Origin: CAZWVI01 sp964637165
Lineage (GTDB): Bacteria; Planctomycetota; UBA1135
Assembly: GCA_964637165.1 (NCBI GenBank)
Contig: CAZWVI010000007.1
Location: 23,291 to 87,290, forward strand
DNA length: 64,000 bases
Direction: 5' to 3'
Each line of letters begins with the position of its first letter. The stretch's first letter is position 1. Shown here in pieces: positions 33,734 to 42,741 of the stretch. The position numbers and the translations under genes were made by a program. Under the pieces are notes generated by a model. It saw only the letters and a list, made by a program, of their open reading frames with translations, searched no databases and was not told where the DNA came from.

Positions 33734-36436
33734 ATGAGCACCGCCACCCAAGATGTTCCCGCCACCGCCCATCAGTTATCGCAAACTGAACTAGACGCTC
33801 TTGCCCAAATCGCCAAGCGCGCCCACGCGTGGATGGTGCGCATGATTTGGGAAGCTAATCACCGCGACTCCAAGTTGCCCGGCGACCCCAAGGTTGGGGG
33901 CCACCCGGCCTCTTGTTCATCTGCTCTACACTTAGCGACCGCTCTGCAATTATCGGCGCGCAACACCGCTGACTTTTATTGCGGGAAGCCGCATATGTCG
34001 CCGATTGACCACGCGTTGCATCACGCCCAAAGTGTCTTTCGCCACGCCGACGGGAAGTGGTTTGATGAAACGGAAGCTGAAGCAGTTATGTCCACCCTGC
34101 GCGCCTTTTCCGAAAATGGCGAGCCAGTTTTTCAGTCTTACCACGCTGAAGCCGATCCTGATTCATGGCGCGTTTTGCCAACCGGCACCGTTGGGATTCC
34201 ACAAGTCAATGCGGTTTACCTTGCCCTCGCTTTCAACTATGCCATCGACCATGGTTGGGCGACCGATATTCCAAAACACTTTTGGTGCATCATGGGTGAC
34301 TCCGAACTGCGCGAAGGCTCGCTAATGGAAGCGATGCCAGACGTTGCCGAACGCGAACTTGGAAACGTAACTTGGATTGTTGATTACAATCGGCAAAACC
34401 TAGATGGCACCCGAATTCCAAATAAGCGTGGACTGCGCGGCACCGATGCCGACCGAATTGAACGCACTTTTCACGCCAATGGTTGGGAAGTTATTCAACT
34501 TCGCCACGGCACCAAGCGCCATCAACTTTTCGCTTTAGAAGATGGCCGCAAATTACGTGAGCAACTTGAAAATGGGTTCTCTGATTACGAATTTCAAGCG
34601 CTACTTTGGAAAGCAGACGCCAGCTTATTGCGCCAAGAACTATTAGTTCGCGATGACTCTTTGCAACAACTTCTTGCACAAATCAGCGATAAAGATTTAC
34701 TGGCCGCACTTGGCGATCTTGGCGGCCACGACCTTGACGCAATTTGCAATGCCTATGCAGCGGCACGGGTAGATAAAAAAGTACCAACCTTAATCATCGC
34801 CCATACTGTTAAAGGATGGGGCTTGTCCTGCACTGCAATGCCCGGCAATCACTCAGCACTTCCTGATGAAGAAGAAGTGAATCAAATTCTAAAAGCTCAA
34901 GGCTTAACTCCCCAGCGACCGTTTGAGCGCGCTTCAATAAGTCCAGAAGCTGATGACTATTTAACTAAACGCGGTGAATATTGGAGAACAGGAATTGGAC
35001 AAGTTGAAAAGCGCATTGAAAACAATCGCGCCCAAGTCGCCGGCAAGCTAGCACCGACCCTCCCCCTTCCAAACAACTTCAACATCAACCTGAGCATGAT
35101 GCCGATGGTGCATACACAATGGTTATGGGGACAGGTCGCGGGAAAACTAGTACGCATCGGAACTCATGACGAGTTAAGTGAAGCCGGTCTCGAAGTTGGA
35201 CGCGAACTCAACGATGAAGAACAACAATGGGCTCAGGTCGCAGATTTAATGTGCACCATGTCGCCTGACGTTGGCACTTCAACTAATATCAATCCTGCGA
35301 TGGATGCAAAAGTTTATGGTCCAGAAACTGGCAGTAATTTTGAAGCTGAACACGAACTGCGCGAACGTGGTCGTCCGGAACTATACGCTCACTCCGAAGC
35401 TTGGACTCGGCACATTCGTTTTGAAATCGCCGAAGCCAATTGCATGTCGGCGGCCGGCTCCTTTGGCAAAATGGGGCAATATGCTGGTGTCGCTTTAATG
35501 CCAATGATGACGGTTTATGACTTCTTCATTAAACGCGCCCTCGACCAACTTTACTACAACCTTTACTGGCGTTCATCTTTCATTTTATTGGGAACTCCAA
35601 GTGGTGTTACCTTATCCCCAGAAGGTGCGCAACATTCATGGAAATCTGATTTACAGATGCCCTCGCTAATAACTTGGGAGCCCGCCTACGCTAAAGAAAT
35701 GGAATGGATTTTGGCCGACGCTGTTCAACGCCATGTGGCCAACAACAACCATGACCGTGAAGGTGTTCTTGTGCGTGCCGTCACTCGCAGTTTGAAGCAA
35801 AAAGAACTAATGAAGCGCCTTAAAGCCCAAGCGCGCTTCGCTAATTCAAGCACTTTCGAAATTGAAAACCGTTTACGTCAGGACGTTTTAGCTGGTGGCT
35901 ATAAGTTAATCGATCGCAGTGATGACAACGATTATCAAGCCGGCGACAACGTAGTGACAATTTTGGTGATGGGTGCTTTGGTGCCTGAAGTATTAGAGGC
36001 CAGCGACCGCCTTGCTGAGAAACATGGCATTCATGCCGATGTAATTGTCGTAACATCTGCGGACTTATTATTGGGACGTTTTGCCGCCGCCAACAACTAC
36101 GCTCAGCTAACTGCATTGGGAGTTGATGGCCGCCTGCACTTAAACGCCGCCGGCGCCAGCGGCGACTCCAATTCCATCAGCCCAGCCGACGCCCAAAGTC
36201 TGGCCGCGCGCTTTGTACCGATTGTCTCCATCGCTGATGGAGAAGAGGGTTTGCTGGATAATGCCGGGTCAATTGTTGGGGTTCCGCAAGTTGCGCTGGC
36301 AACACGTAAATTTTCCAAGTGTGGACGACCGGATCAAGTGTATGGCTACCACGGCATGGATGCAGATTCACTCATCAAAGCCGCCCAAGATGCTCTGCAG
36401 CGAACGGCAGCGCGCGACGTGCATATTTCGCAATAA
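33734..36436 (+). CDS. Homodimeric-type 2-oxoacid (pyruvate) dehydrogenase E1 (AceE/MdeB family)
   Basis: The 900-residue thiamine-diphosphate enzyme is of the AceE type, in which both half-sites are on one chain. The ThDP/Mg region is at 188-225: GDSE, where AceE has GDGE, then NVTWIVDYNRQNLDG. Other AceE-like landmarks are GTVGIPQVNAVYLA at about 151-164, IAHTVKGWGL near 350 and TLSPEGAQHSW near 630. E1 decarboxylates the 2-oxoacid and passes the acyl group to a lipoyl E2, but no E2, E3 or lipoyl protein is present here. Instead it sits 78 bases before a split pyruvate:ferredoxin oxidoreductase. The substrate could be pyruvate or 2-oxobutyrate; sequence alone does not decide. Confidence 0.82.
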   Translation: MSTATQDVPATAHQLSQTELDALAQIAKRAHAWMVRMIWEANHRDSKLPGDPKVGGHPASCSSALHLATALQLSARNTADFYCGKPHMSPIDHALHHAQSVFRHADGKWFDETEAEAVMSTLRAFSENGEPVFQSYHAEADPDSWRVLPTGTVGIPQVNAVYLALAFNYAIDHGWATDIPKHFWCIMGDSELREGSLMEAMPDVAERELGNVTWIVDYNRQNLDGTRIPNKRGLRGTDADRIERTFHANGWEVIQLRHGTKRHQLFALEDGRKLREQLENGFSDYEFQALLWKADASLLRQELLVRDDSLQQLLAQISDKDLLAALGDLGGHDLDAICNAYAAARVDKKVPTLIIAHTVKGWGLSCTAMPGNHSALPDEEEVNQILKAQGLTPQRPFERASISPEADDYLTKRGEYWRTGIGQVEKRIENNRAQVAGKLAPTLPLPNNFNINLSMMPMVHTQWLWGQVAGKLVRIGTHDELSEAGLEVGRELNDEEQQWAQVADLMCTMSPDVGTSTNINPAMDAKVYGPETGSNFEAEHELRERGRPELYAHSEAWTRHIRFEIAEANCMSAAGSFGKMGQYAGVALMPMMTVYDFFIKRALDQLYYNLYWRSSFILLGTPSGVTLSPEGAQHSWKSDLQMPSLITWEPAYAKEMEWILADAVQRHVANNNHDREGVLVRAVTRSLKQKELMKRLKAQARFANSSTFEIENRLRQDVLAGGYKLIDRSDDNDYQAGDNVVTILVMGALVPEVLEASDRLAEKHGIHADVIVVTSADLLLGRFAAANNYAQLTALGVDGRLHLNAAGASGDSNSISPADAQSLAARFVPIVSIADGEEGLLDNAGSIVGVPQVALATRKFSKCGRPDQVYGYHGMDADSLIKAAQDALQRTAARDVHISQ

Positions 36437-36514
36437 GGCAAAAATAGCCCTTATGAATTAGGGGTGGGATAAGTTATTAATAGGGTCTAGGCAATTCCTT
36501 GTCTACCCTCCAAC

Positions 36515-38479
36515 ATGTCATCTAACACCATCCCCTACCCGGGGCAGCCAGCCACCGCTGACGGCTCGACCATGGTCGCATGGGTCGAGACTCATATCGG
36601 CGAAGCTGCGTGCGGCTACCCCATCACCTCCTCCACCAACATGGGTCAAGTATTCGAGGTGTCAGTTGCGGCAGGTAAAAGCAATGCTTGGGGCACCCCC
36701 TTAGCATTCTTTGAACCCGAATCGGAACACTCAGCCGCATCAGCTTGCGAAGGTTACGCTGCTGCCGGCGGTCGCGTTACGACTTTCACTTCCGGCCAAG
36801 GTTTGGTGTTGATGAAAGAAGTTTTGTACACCATTGCTGGTAAACGCTTGCCGGCGGTATTTCATATTGGCGCGCGCGCCTTGACCAGCCACTCATTAAA
36901 CGTACACGCTGGCCACGATGATGTAGCTGCGGTGCTCGATTGCGGTTGGGGAATCTTGATGGGACGCAATGCGCAAGAAGGTGCTGACCTCGGTTTGATT
37001 GCACGCCGTGTTGCCGAAAACACTCACACGCCATTCATGAACGCACAAGATGGTTTCTTAACCACTCACACCGTTGAAGATGTGTTAATGCCTGAACCAG
37101 AATTCATGCGTGACTTTGTTGGCGACCCGCGCAACAAAATTAAAAACTTAATGGACCCGGCAACCGCCTACATGAGTGGTGTTGTGCAAAACCAAGATTC
37201 CTACATGAAGGGCAAAATTGCTCAACGTGCATTTTACTCATTATTAGAGCCGGCCTTGAATGAAGCGTTCACAGAGTTCGCCGCACAAACTGGGCGCAAA
37301 TACGATTTGATTGAATGTCATCGTTGCGACGATGCTGACTACGTGATGGTTGGCATGGGTTCGATGATGGAAACCGCTCAGGCCACCATTGATTGGATGC
37401 GCACCAACACCGACATGAAAGTTGGTTGCATTTCGGTTATCAGTTGGCGGCCATTTCCTGGGCCACAATTGGCCGCTGCGCTTTCTGGTAAAAAAGCGGT
37501 CGCGATTATTGAACGCCTGGACATTCCGGCCGCACAATCCAATCCACTCGCCGCTGAAATTAAAGCCTCGCTGTTCGATGCGGCAAGTGGCGCTCCTGGC
37601 TACCCCTCGATAGATTCGTCGCTTCCGGCTATTTGGGAATGTTCCGGGGGACTTGGCTCCCGCGACATCCGCCCCGGCGACATAAAAGCTTTGCTAAATC
37701 ACATCGCGACTGGCAAACCTGGTGTTGCTGGACGCTTTTGTTCCTTGGGCATTAAGCATGCTACGGCAATTGAGATGGTAGACGATCCAGACGTTCGTCC
37801 GGACAAAGCATTCTCCATGCGTGGACATTCGGTTGGTGGATTTGGTTCAGTTACAACCAACAAAGTTATTGCGACATTGGTGGCCGATTTGTTCGACCTA
37901 AAGGTTCAAGCCTATCCAAAGTATGGTTCTGAAAAGAAGGGTCTTCCGACGACTTACTTCTTAACTGTTGCACCAGAGCACATCCGCATTCATTGCGAGT
38001 TGCATAAAGTTGAATTCGTTCCACTTAACGACATTAACGCATTTGAAAATGGCAACCCAACTTTTGGTTTGGTCGAGGGCGGGACTCTGTTCATGCAATC
38101 ACCACTCAAGGATGCTGAAACAGTCTGGCATTCAATCCCTGAAAAGCATCGCAAAATAATTCGCGAGCGCAATATCAGGGTTTACTGGTTGGACATGGTC
38201 GAAGTTGCCCGCGACATTGCGTCGGTACCTGATTTGGTGGTGCGCATGCAGGGCATTGTTTTATTAGGAGTCTTTTTGAAAGTCACACCATTCGCCGAAC
38301 GTTCTGGCCTTGACCACGATTCACTTTTAGTCGGCGTGGAAAGTAGTCTGCGCAAATACTTTGGCCGCCGCGGCGACAGAGTTGTTGCCGAAAACTTGGA
38401 ATGTGTGCGCCGAGGAATGGATGAAGCCCGCGAAATCCCCACATCAATCATCGAATCCGAAACTGAACTAAACGTTTAA
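36515..38479 (+). CDS. nifJ: Pyruvate:ferredoxin oxidoreductase, N-terminal half (domains I-III)
   Basis: The 654-residue protein corresponds to the first half of the single-chain PFOR that oxidises pyruvate to acetyl-CoA and CO2 with ferredoxin. Domain I (about 1-255) starts with CGYPITSSTNMGQ, the place of the usual YPITPSS, and has ESEHSAASACEGYAAAGGR. Domain II (about 320-420) contains KVGCISVISWRPFPGPQLAAAL. Domain III (about 435-640), the gamma equivalent, begins with MRGHSVGGFGSVTTNK and includes PKYGSEKKGLPTTYFL. The reading frame stops at TAA 38477-38479, and the second half starts 3 bases later in its own frame, so this is a stable gene split rather than a sequencing frameshift. Expression is clearly shared. 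Confidence 0.9.
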   Translation: MSSNTIPYPGQPATADGSTMVAWVETHIGEAACGYPITSSTNMGQVFEVSVAAGKSNAWGTPLAFFEPESEHSAASACEGYAAAGGRVTTFTSGQGLVLMKEVLYTIAGKRLPAVFHIGARALTSHSLNVHAGHDDVAAVLDCGWGILMGRNAQEGADLGLIARRVAENTHTPFMNAQDGFLTTHTVEDVLMPEPEFMRDFVGDPRNKIKNLMDPATAYMSGVVQNQDSYMKGKIAQRAFYSLLEPALNEAFTEFAAQTGRKYDLIECHRCDDADYVMVGMGSMMETAQATIDWMRTNTDMKVGCISVISWRPFPGPQLAAALSGKKAVAIIERLDIPAAQSNPLAAEIKASLFDAASGAPGYPSIDSSLPAIWECSGGLGSRDIRPGDIKALLNHIATGKPGVAGRFCSLGIKHATAIEMVDDPDVRPDKAFSMRGHSVGGFGSVTTNKVIATLVADLFDLKVQAYPKYGSEKKGLPTTYFLTVAPEHIRIHCELHKVEFVPLNDINAFENGNPTFGLVEGGTLFMQSPLKDAETVWHSIPEKHRKIIRERNIRVYWLDMVEVARDIASVPDLVVRMQGIVLLGVFLKVTPFAERSGLDHDSLLVGVESSLRKYFGRRGDRVVAENLECVRRGMDEAREIPTSIIESETELNV

Positions 38480-38482
38480 TTA

Positions 38483-40048
38483 ATGTCTACTCCCACCCCA
38501 CCTGATCTTTTTGATTTACTTGACGTTGATGATTTCCGCAATCGAGTAGTTGAAAGCTACAACGATGGCAGTGCTGAAATGGGCCTCGAGGCCGACCTTT
38601 CAGTGGCGCGCTCTTTGGTAGCACCGGGCACCGCGCGGATGCGCGACTTCTCGTACATCGGCCCCGACATTCCCGCTTACATGAACGACAACTGTGTCGC
38701 ATGCATGGAATGTGTGACCCAATGCCCGGACACGGCGATTTTGGCCAAAGTAATTGGTGAGAATGACTATCAGACCCGGCTTGACAATGCCGAAGGTAGC
38801 GAACTTGAGCACCTTGAACACCACCTCACTGAAACTAAAAAGTTTCATACCGTTCCTCAAAAGAAAGGTATCGAGGCCGGGATGTTTGGAATTTTTGTCG
38901 ACCCAACTAAATGCAAAGGTTGCGGCGAATGCGTTGAGGTCTGTGGCGACCACGATGCCTTGACGATGGTCAAGAAAGATGACAAGGGGCTAGATTGGTA
39001 TCGCGACGGATTTAAGTTGTTCCGCGATTTACCCACCACTGATGAAAAATACATTAACGAGAAAGTATTAATTGACATGATGCTTTCAGAGGATGCAATC
39101 AACGCCTTTGTTGGTGGTGCCGGATCGTGCATGGGTTGCGGCGAAGTTACTGCATTGCGCATGCTTTTGACTGCGACCAATTTTGTTTACGGAGATGAAT
39201 CAATTGGACTTGTAGCGGCGACTGGTTGCAACACTGTTTACGCGAGCACCTACCCATACAATCCCTACACCGTTCCGTGGATGAACTCGCTATTTGAAAA
39301 TGCCGCGACCACCGCCGCTGGGGTGCGTTTACGGTGGGACCAACAAGGTTGGGAAGATAAGAAAGTATGGGCAATTGGTGGCGACGGCGGCATGCTCGAC
39401 ATTGGCTTTCAAGCCTTGTCGCGAGTGCTTGCCTCGGGCAAGAACATCAACATCTTGGTGCTTGACACTCAAGTTTACTCAAACACCGGCGGCCAAACCT
39501 CCACCTCCACCTTCCTCGGTCAAGAAGCCAAATTGTCAATGCACGGAAAAGCGCGGCCGGGCAAAGTTGAGCACCGCAAGGAGTCTGCTCAAATTGCCAT
39601 GATGCATCCGGATGTTTTTGTGGCACAAACTACGCCTGCGCACACCAACCACTTTTACCGTTCCATCATGGCCGCTAATGAATACGACGGCCCATCTTTG
39701 GTAGTTGTGTACACCACTTGTCAGCCCGAGCACGGGGTCGGCGATGACATGTCAGCCCACCAGGCAAAGTTGGCAGTTGAAACGCGCACCTTCCCATTGC
39801 TGGTTCATGACCCCCGCAAAGGTGATTTGCTAAGAGACCGCCTAAGTCTTAAAGGAAATCCAGCGCTCAAGGCCGACTGGGCTCAACGCGACGGTGAAAA
39901 TTTGACTTTCGTGGATTTCGCCCGCAGTGAGGGACGCTTTCGCAAGCATTTTGATGCAGAAGGAAATTGCTCAAAGGTGATGGAAGCAGCAGCTGCCGAC
40001 CGCCTGAGGAATTGGCGACAGTTGCAGGAAATGGCGGGGTTAATCTAG
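38483..40048 (+). CDS. Pyruvate:ferredoxin oxidoreductase, C-terminal half (ferredoxin and ThDP domains)
   Basis: This 521-residue second half of a PFOR adds to the upstream 654 residues to give 1175, the length of the usual single chain. Two 4Fe-4S clusters of the ferredoxin-like domain are bound by Cys71/74/77/81 (CVACMECVTQCP) and Cys144/147/150/154 (CKGCGECVEVC). The proximal cluster uses Cys216 and Cys219 (CMGCGE), Cys249 and a late Cys in TTCQPEHG. The ThDP motif is GGDGGMLDIG at about 299-308, followed by LDTQVYSNTGGQ. Everything required for activity is present. Its TAG stop abuts the palindrome at 40049-40080, which probably ends the transcript. Confidence 0.92.
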   Translation: MSTPTPPDLFDLLDVDDFRNRVVESYNDGSAEMGLEADLSVARSLVAPGTARMRDFSYIGPDIPAYMNDNCVACMECVTQCPDTAILAKVIGENDYQTRLDNAEGSELEHLEHHLTETKKFHTVPQKKGIEAGMFGIFVDPTKCKGCGECVEVCGDHDALTMVKKDDKGLDWYRDGFKLFRDLPTTDEKYINEKVLIDMMLSEDAINAFVGGAGSCMGCGEVTALRMLLTATNFVYGDESIGLVAATGCNTVYASTYPYNPYTVPWMNSLFENAATTAAGVRLRWDQQGWEDKKVWAIGGDGGMLDIGFQALSRVLASGKNINILVLDTQVYSNTGGQTSTSTFLGQEAKLSMHGKARPGKVEHRKESAQIAMMHPDVFVAQTTPAHTNHFYRSIMAANEYDGPSLVVVYTTCQPEHGVGDDMSAHQAKLAVETRTFPLLVHDPRKGDLLRDRLSLKGNPALKADWAQRDGENLTFVDFARSEGRFRKHFDAEGNCSKVMEAAAADRLRNWRQLQEMAGLI

Positions 40049-40080
40049 GGACACTGACCCACTAATTAGGGTCAGTGTCC
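40049..40080. repeat. Perfect 12-bp inverted repeat, terminator-like, of the dispersed repeat family
   Basis: GGACACTGACCC at 40049-40060 and GGGTCAGTGTCC at 40069-40080 flank an 8-base loop, ACTAATTA. It lies between the convergent PFOR and DUF4340 genes; no T run follows. The last codons and the TAG of the DUF4340 gene (LDTDPN-stop) are written inside it. The arms match the repeats at 31.5 and 63.9 kb. Confidence 0.85.
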
Positions 40081-41036
40081 AGGTTGAGGCGTAATTGGTC
40101 TGCTTCGAATTCATCTATCGCATACACCCAGTCGCTTCCTGGTATCCATGCGTAGCGGCGATTATTGGGTGCCACTCCTCCCAATTGCAATTCACAACTC
40201 TCCGCTAGATCATTCTCGGCGCGAAACAAATCAGTTGTGAATCCGTACTCGGCGGCGGGCCTGGTGCCGGTTCCTAAATTTGCCACAACATCGGCAGCCT
40301 CTAGGTTAGAAAAGCTAAATATCCAGGAATCGGCTTGATAACTATCTGCCGGACCTGGTTTTGGACCTAGCAATTGCCATCTATCAGGAGTGTCGCCACG
40401 AGCTAAGGTCCAATTCTTGTTGCCGCGAAAATCAACCCGTTCAGCCAGTTTAATTTCGCCAACGTCAAACTTACAAAGTGGCACGCGCAGCCAATCCTCG
40501 GGCGAGGTCGGTGGTGGACTATAATTATTTACCAACAACACCTCAGCTGAAGATGCATCTCTCAAGTAAAACTCTAGCGCGATTTGTTTACTGTTACGAA
40601 TGTCTTGAGAACGCAAAGACCCTGCAATCAAATCAGCGAGTAATTTTTCACCCGCATAAATTTTAATACGAGTGCCTTGCCCCTCTGCAACTCCAAACTT
40701 TTGGTGCTTCTCAAAATTTGCCGAAACAATATCTTTGGTACTTAAGCGACTAAGTTCATCGACCAAAGTAATCACTCGCTTATCAGCTGCCGGATGGTTG
40801 AACTTTTCCAGTATGACGAAACCGTTCTGGTTTCTTTGCATAGTGCATAAGATGCCATCCGAATCAATTTCAATTTTATCAATCGATTGACGATTACTGA
40901 TTAACTCAGGAAACAAGGCCTCCACTTGGTCAGCGGTTCGCTGATGAGCGTCACCGCGCCACGGCTTTTCAAGCAGCAAAGCACCTGTTGCGAACACTAA
41001 GAACAAAGGCAAAAGTAAGCGATTTAATTTACTCAC
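40062..41036 (-). CDS. DUF4340-domain membrane-anchored protein
   Basis: The 324-residue protein has an N-terminal membrane anchor (LLLPLFLVFATGALLL) followed by an exported domain of repeating beta units. ADKRVITLVDELSRLSTKDIVSAN near 83-106 and KFGVAEGQGTRIKIYAGEKLLADLIAG near 111-137 are the DUF4340 pattern. It always tends to accompany GldG-type ABC proteins, as here, where it overlaps the end of the GldG-like gene by 8 bases. Its role is presumably to work with the exported domain of that complex. The last six residues are encoded by the palindrome at 40049-40080, so the C-terminus was probably reshaped by that element. Confidence 0.8.
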   Translation of the reverse strand: MSKLNRLLLPLFLVFATGALLLEKPWRGDAHQRTADQVEALFPELISNRQSIDKIEIDSDGILCTMQRNQNGFVILEKFNHPAADKRVITLVDELSRLSTKDIVSANFEKHQKFGVAEGQGTRIKIYAGEKLLADLIAGSLRSQDIRNSKQIALEFYLRDASSAEVLLVNNYSPPPTSPEDWLRVPLCKFDVGEIKLAERVDFRGNKNWTLARGDTPDRWQLLGPKPGPADSYQADSWIFSFSNLEAADVVANLGTGTRPAAEYGFTTDLFRAENDLAESCELQLGGVAPNNRRYAWIPGSDWVYAIDEFEADQLRLNLDTDPN

Positions 41037-42741
41037 TACGCTCTCCTAAATAGGGATTATTGCGCGCGCGTCGTCGATGCCAAGCAAAATGCATCAAGGC
41101 CGCTAAGGCTAGCGCAACGAGTGGCAACAACACATTGCCCCAAGATATCAAACGACGCATACTCCTTTGATGAGCACGCGCGGTAGCCTCAATCGCTTCA
41201 ATTTCAGCTTGCGGCAAATCACTACTTAAACCACCCTGGGCCTTTACCGACTCTAAAAGAAAGTTCTTGAGGCGGCGCTCACGTCCACCACGAGTACGTA
41301 AACCAATTAGCGCACTTTCCTGGCAGAGCCAGTCAAAAAGATTGGCCGCGAAATCACGATTGCCGCTAATCGGCATGAAAGCGATTCCTGTATTGGTAAA
41401 CAAATCAGCGTCACCAAGGACCACCAACTGTCCAGCCGCTGTTGCTTCATCACCAAAGCTACCAGCGACACTTACCGCCAGTGGGATTTTTTCAGCAGTA
41501 CCGAGTGTAAGTGCCTGATTTCGTAACTTTTCAATTTGCTCCAAAGTCGGCAAAATATCTGAGTCCTTAGGAATGCGTCGCGCACTAGCAGTGCTTTGCA
41601 GCATCAACTCGCCACTTAAGTTATCGGGAATTTGATGTAAGCGAACTGGATGCGCCCACAACAAATGAATATTCGTCAGAGCACTAACCACCGGGTGTAA
41701 ATCACGCAAAACTGAATCTGGCAAGACCGGCCACGGTCCGTAACTTGCCGTCTTTGGAACTGACATGCGGCGGCCGTCCGGCAACTCAACAACTTGTGGA
41801 GGCAACTCAAGGGCAAAGCCGGCCTCGTCCTCCCAAACCATTTCGGAATCAACATAGATTCCATAACTGTTAAGCCATGCATCTATTCCCGAATCAATTT
41901 CGCGGCGATCCAATGTGTTGACGTTAGTAGCAAAAGCATCAGCCAAGACTAAAACGTGGCCGCCACTGGCTAAGTAAGATTGAATCCCGGCCAATTCTTC
42001 GCTGCTCACATTTTCTGGCCGCGCTACTACCAAGGCACTTATTTTGGCTAAAGCATCGCCATCTTGAGGATTCAAATCATCAACAATAAATCGTTGCCCC
42101 AGAATTTGCCGCAGTTCTTCAAAAATGCGCCCTTCAGGAATCGGAATATCCATTCCCGGGACTTTGGGCGGCAAGGCCGGCTCGCGCGAAAAGAAACCGA
42201 TCCGCGAGCGTTCTGGCTTAAGTAAGTTGCCGACCTTGGAAGCAAAAGCAAATTCAAATTCAGTTGGCACCAAGAATGGAATGACTTCGCTACGGTCTTG
42301 ATAACGCATCTCCAATCCTTGCCAAACGGTGACGACGCTACTGCGCGACACGCCTTGCAAAGGAATTTGCAGAGCACTAATCCCTGCGCGTTCGGCTTGA
42401 CTTGCAGTCGCCATATCTTGAGTTGGGTCGACTGTTTCAATTGAAATTTTGTCGCCACCAATAATTTGTATTTCGGAGAGTAAATCCTCTAGCACCACGC
42501 GCAGTGGCAGCAATTGTTCGGCACCCTCAAGTTCGCGATTGAAATATAGTTTCAACTGTAGGCGGTCCTCCAGTTGTTCGACCAGATCAACCGTGGCCGG
42601 GGCTAAGGAAAATTCCCGTTCCTCAGTGAGATCCCAGCGGCTCGACAAATGACTACTAATCACTAAGCCACAGGCCAACATTCCGAACAGCAAAAATCCA
42701 CTTAGGATACTTTGCTTACGACCACCTTGACGAATGTTCAT
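41029..42741 (-). CDS. GldG-like ABC-associated membrane protein
   Basis: The 570-residue protein has a transmembrane helix near the start (SGFLLFGMLACGLVISSHL) and one near the end (WGNVLLPLVALALAALMHF). The large exported part between them holds the GldG hallmark: LTEEREFSLAPATVDLVEQL at about 38-57 and SIETVDPTQDMATASQAERAGI at about 100-121. The LASGGHVLVLADAFA segment near 260-275 and VVLGDADLFTNTG near 445-457 follow; such substrate-binding-like domains are typical of the group. In Bacteroidetes GldA/F/G relate to gliding and secretion, but relatives in other phyla are uncharacterised. It overlaps the permease gene by 4 bases and belongs to the rho-ABC operon. Confidence 0.82.
   Translation of the reverse strand: MNIRQGGRKQSILSGFLLFGMLACGLVISSHLSSRWDLTEEREFSLAPATVDLVEQLEDRLQLKLYFNRELEGAEQLLPLRVVLEDLLSEIQIIGGDKISIETVDPTQDMATASQAERAGISALQIPLQGVSRSSVVTVWQGLEMRYQDRSEVIPFLVPTEFEFAFASKVGNLLKPERSRIGFFSREPALPPKVPGMDIPIPEGRIFEELRQILGQRFIVDDLNPQDGDALAKISALVVARPENVSSEELAGIQSYLASGGHVLVLADAFATNVNTLDRREIDSGIDAWLNSYGIYVDSEMVWEDEAGFALELPPQVVELPDGRRMSVPKTASYGPWPVLPDSVLRDLHPVVSALTNIHLLWAHPVRLHQIPDNLSGELMLQSTASARRIPKDSDILPTLEQIEKLRNQALTLGTAEKIPLAVSVAGSFGDEATAAGQLVVLGDADLFTNTGIAFMPISGNRDFAANLFDWLCQESALIGLRTRGGRERRLKNFLLESVKAQGGLSSDLPQAEIEAIEATARAHQRSMRRLISWGNVLLPLVALALAALMHFAWHRRRARNNPYLGERSE

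Noticed and set aside
36437..36514. Terminator between the E1 and PFOR genes.
   Set aside because: Only a weak CCCT/AGGG pairing without a T run; co-transcription remains possible.
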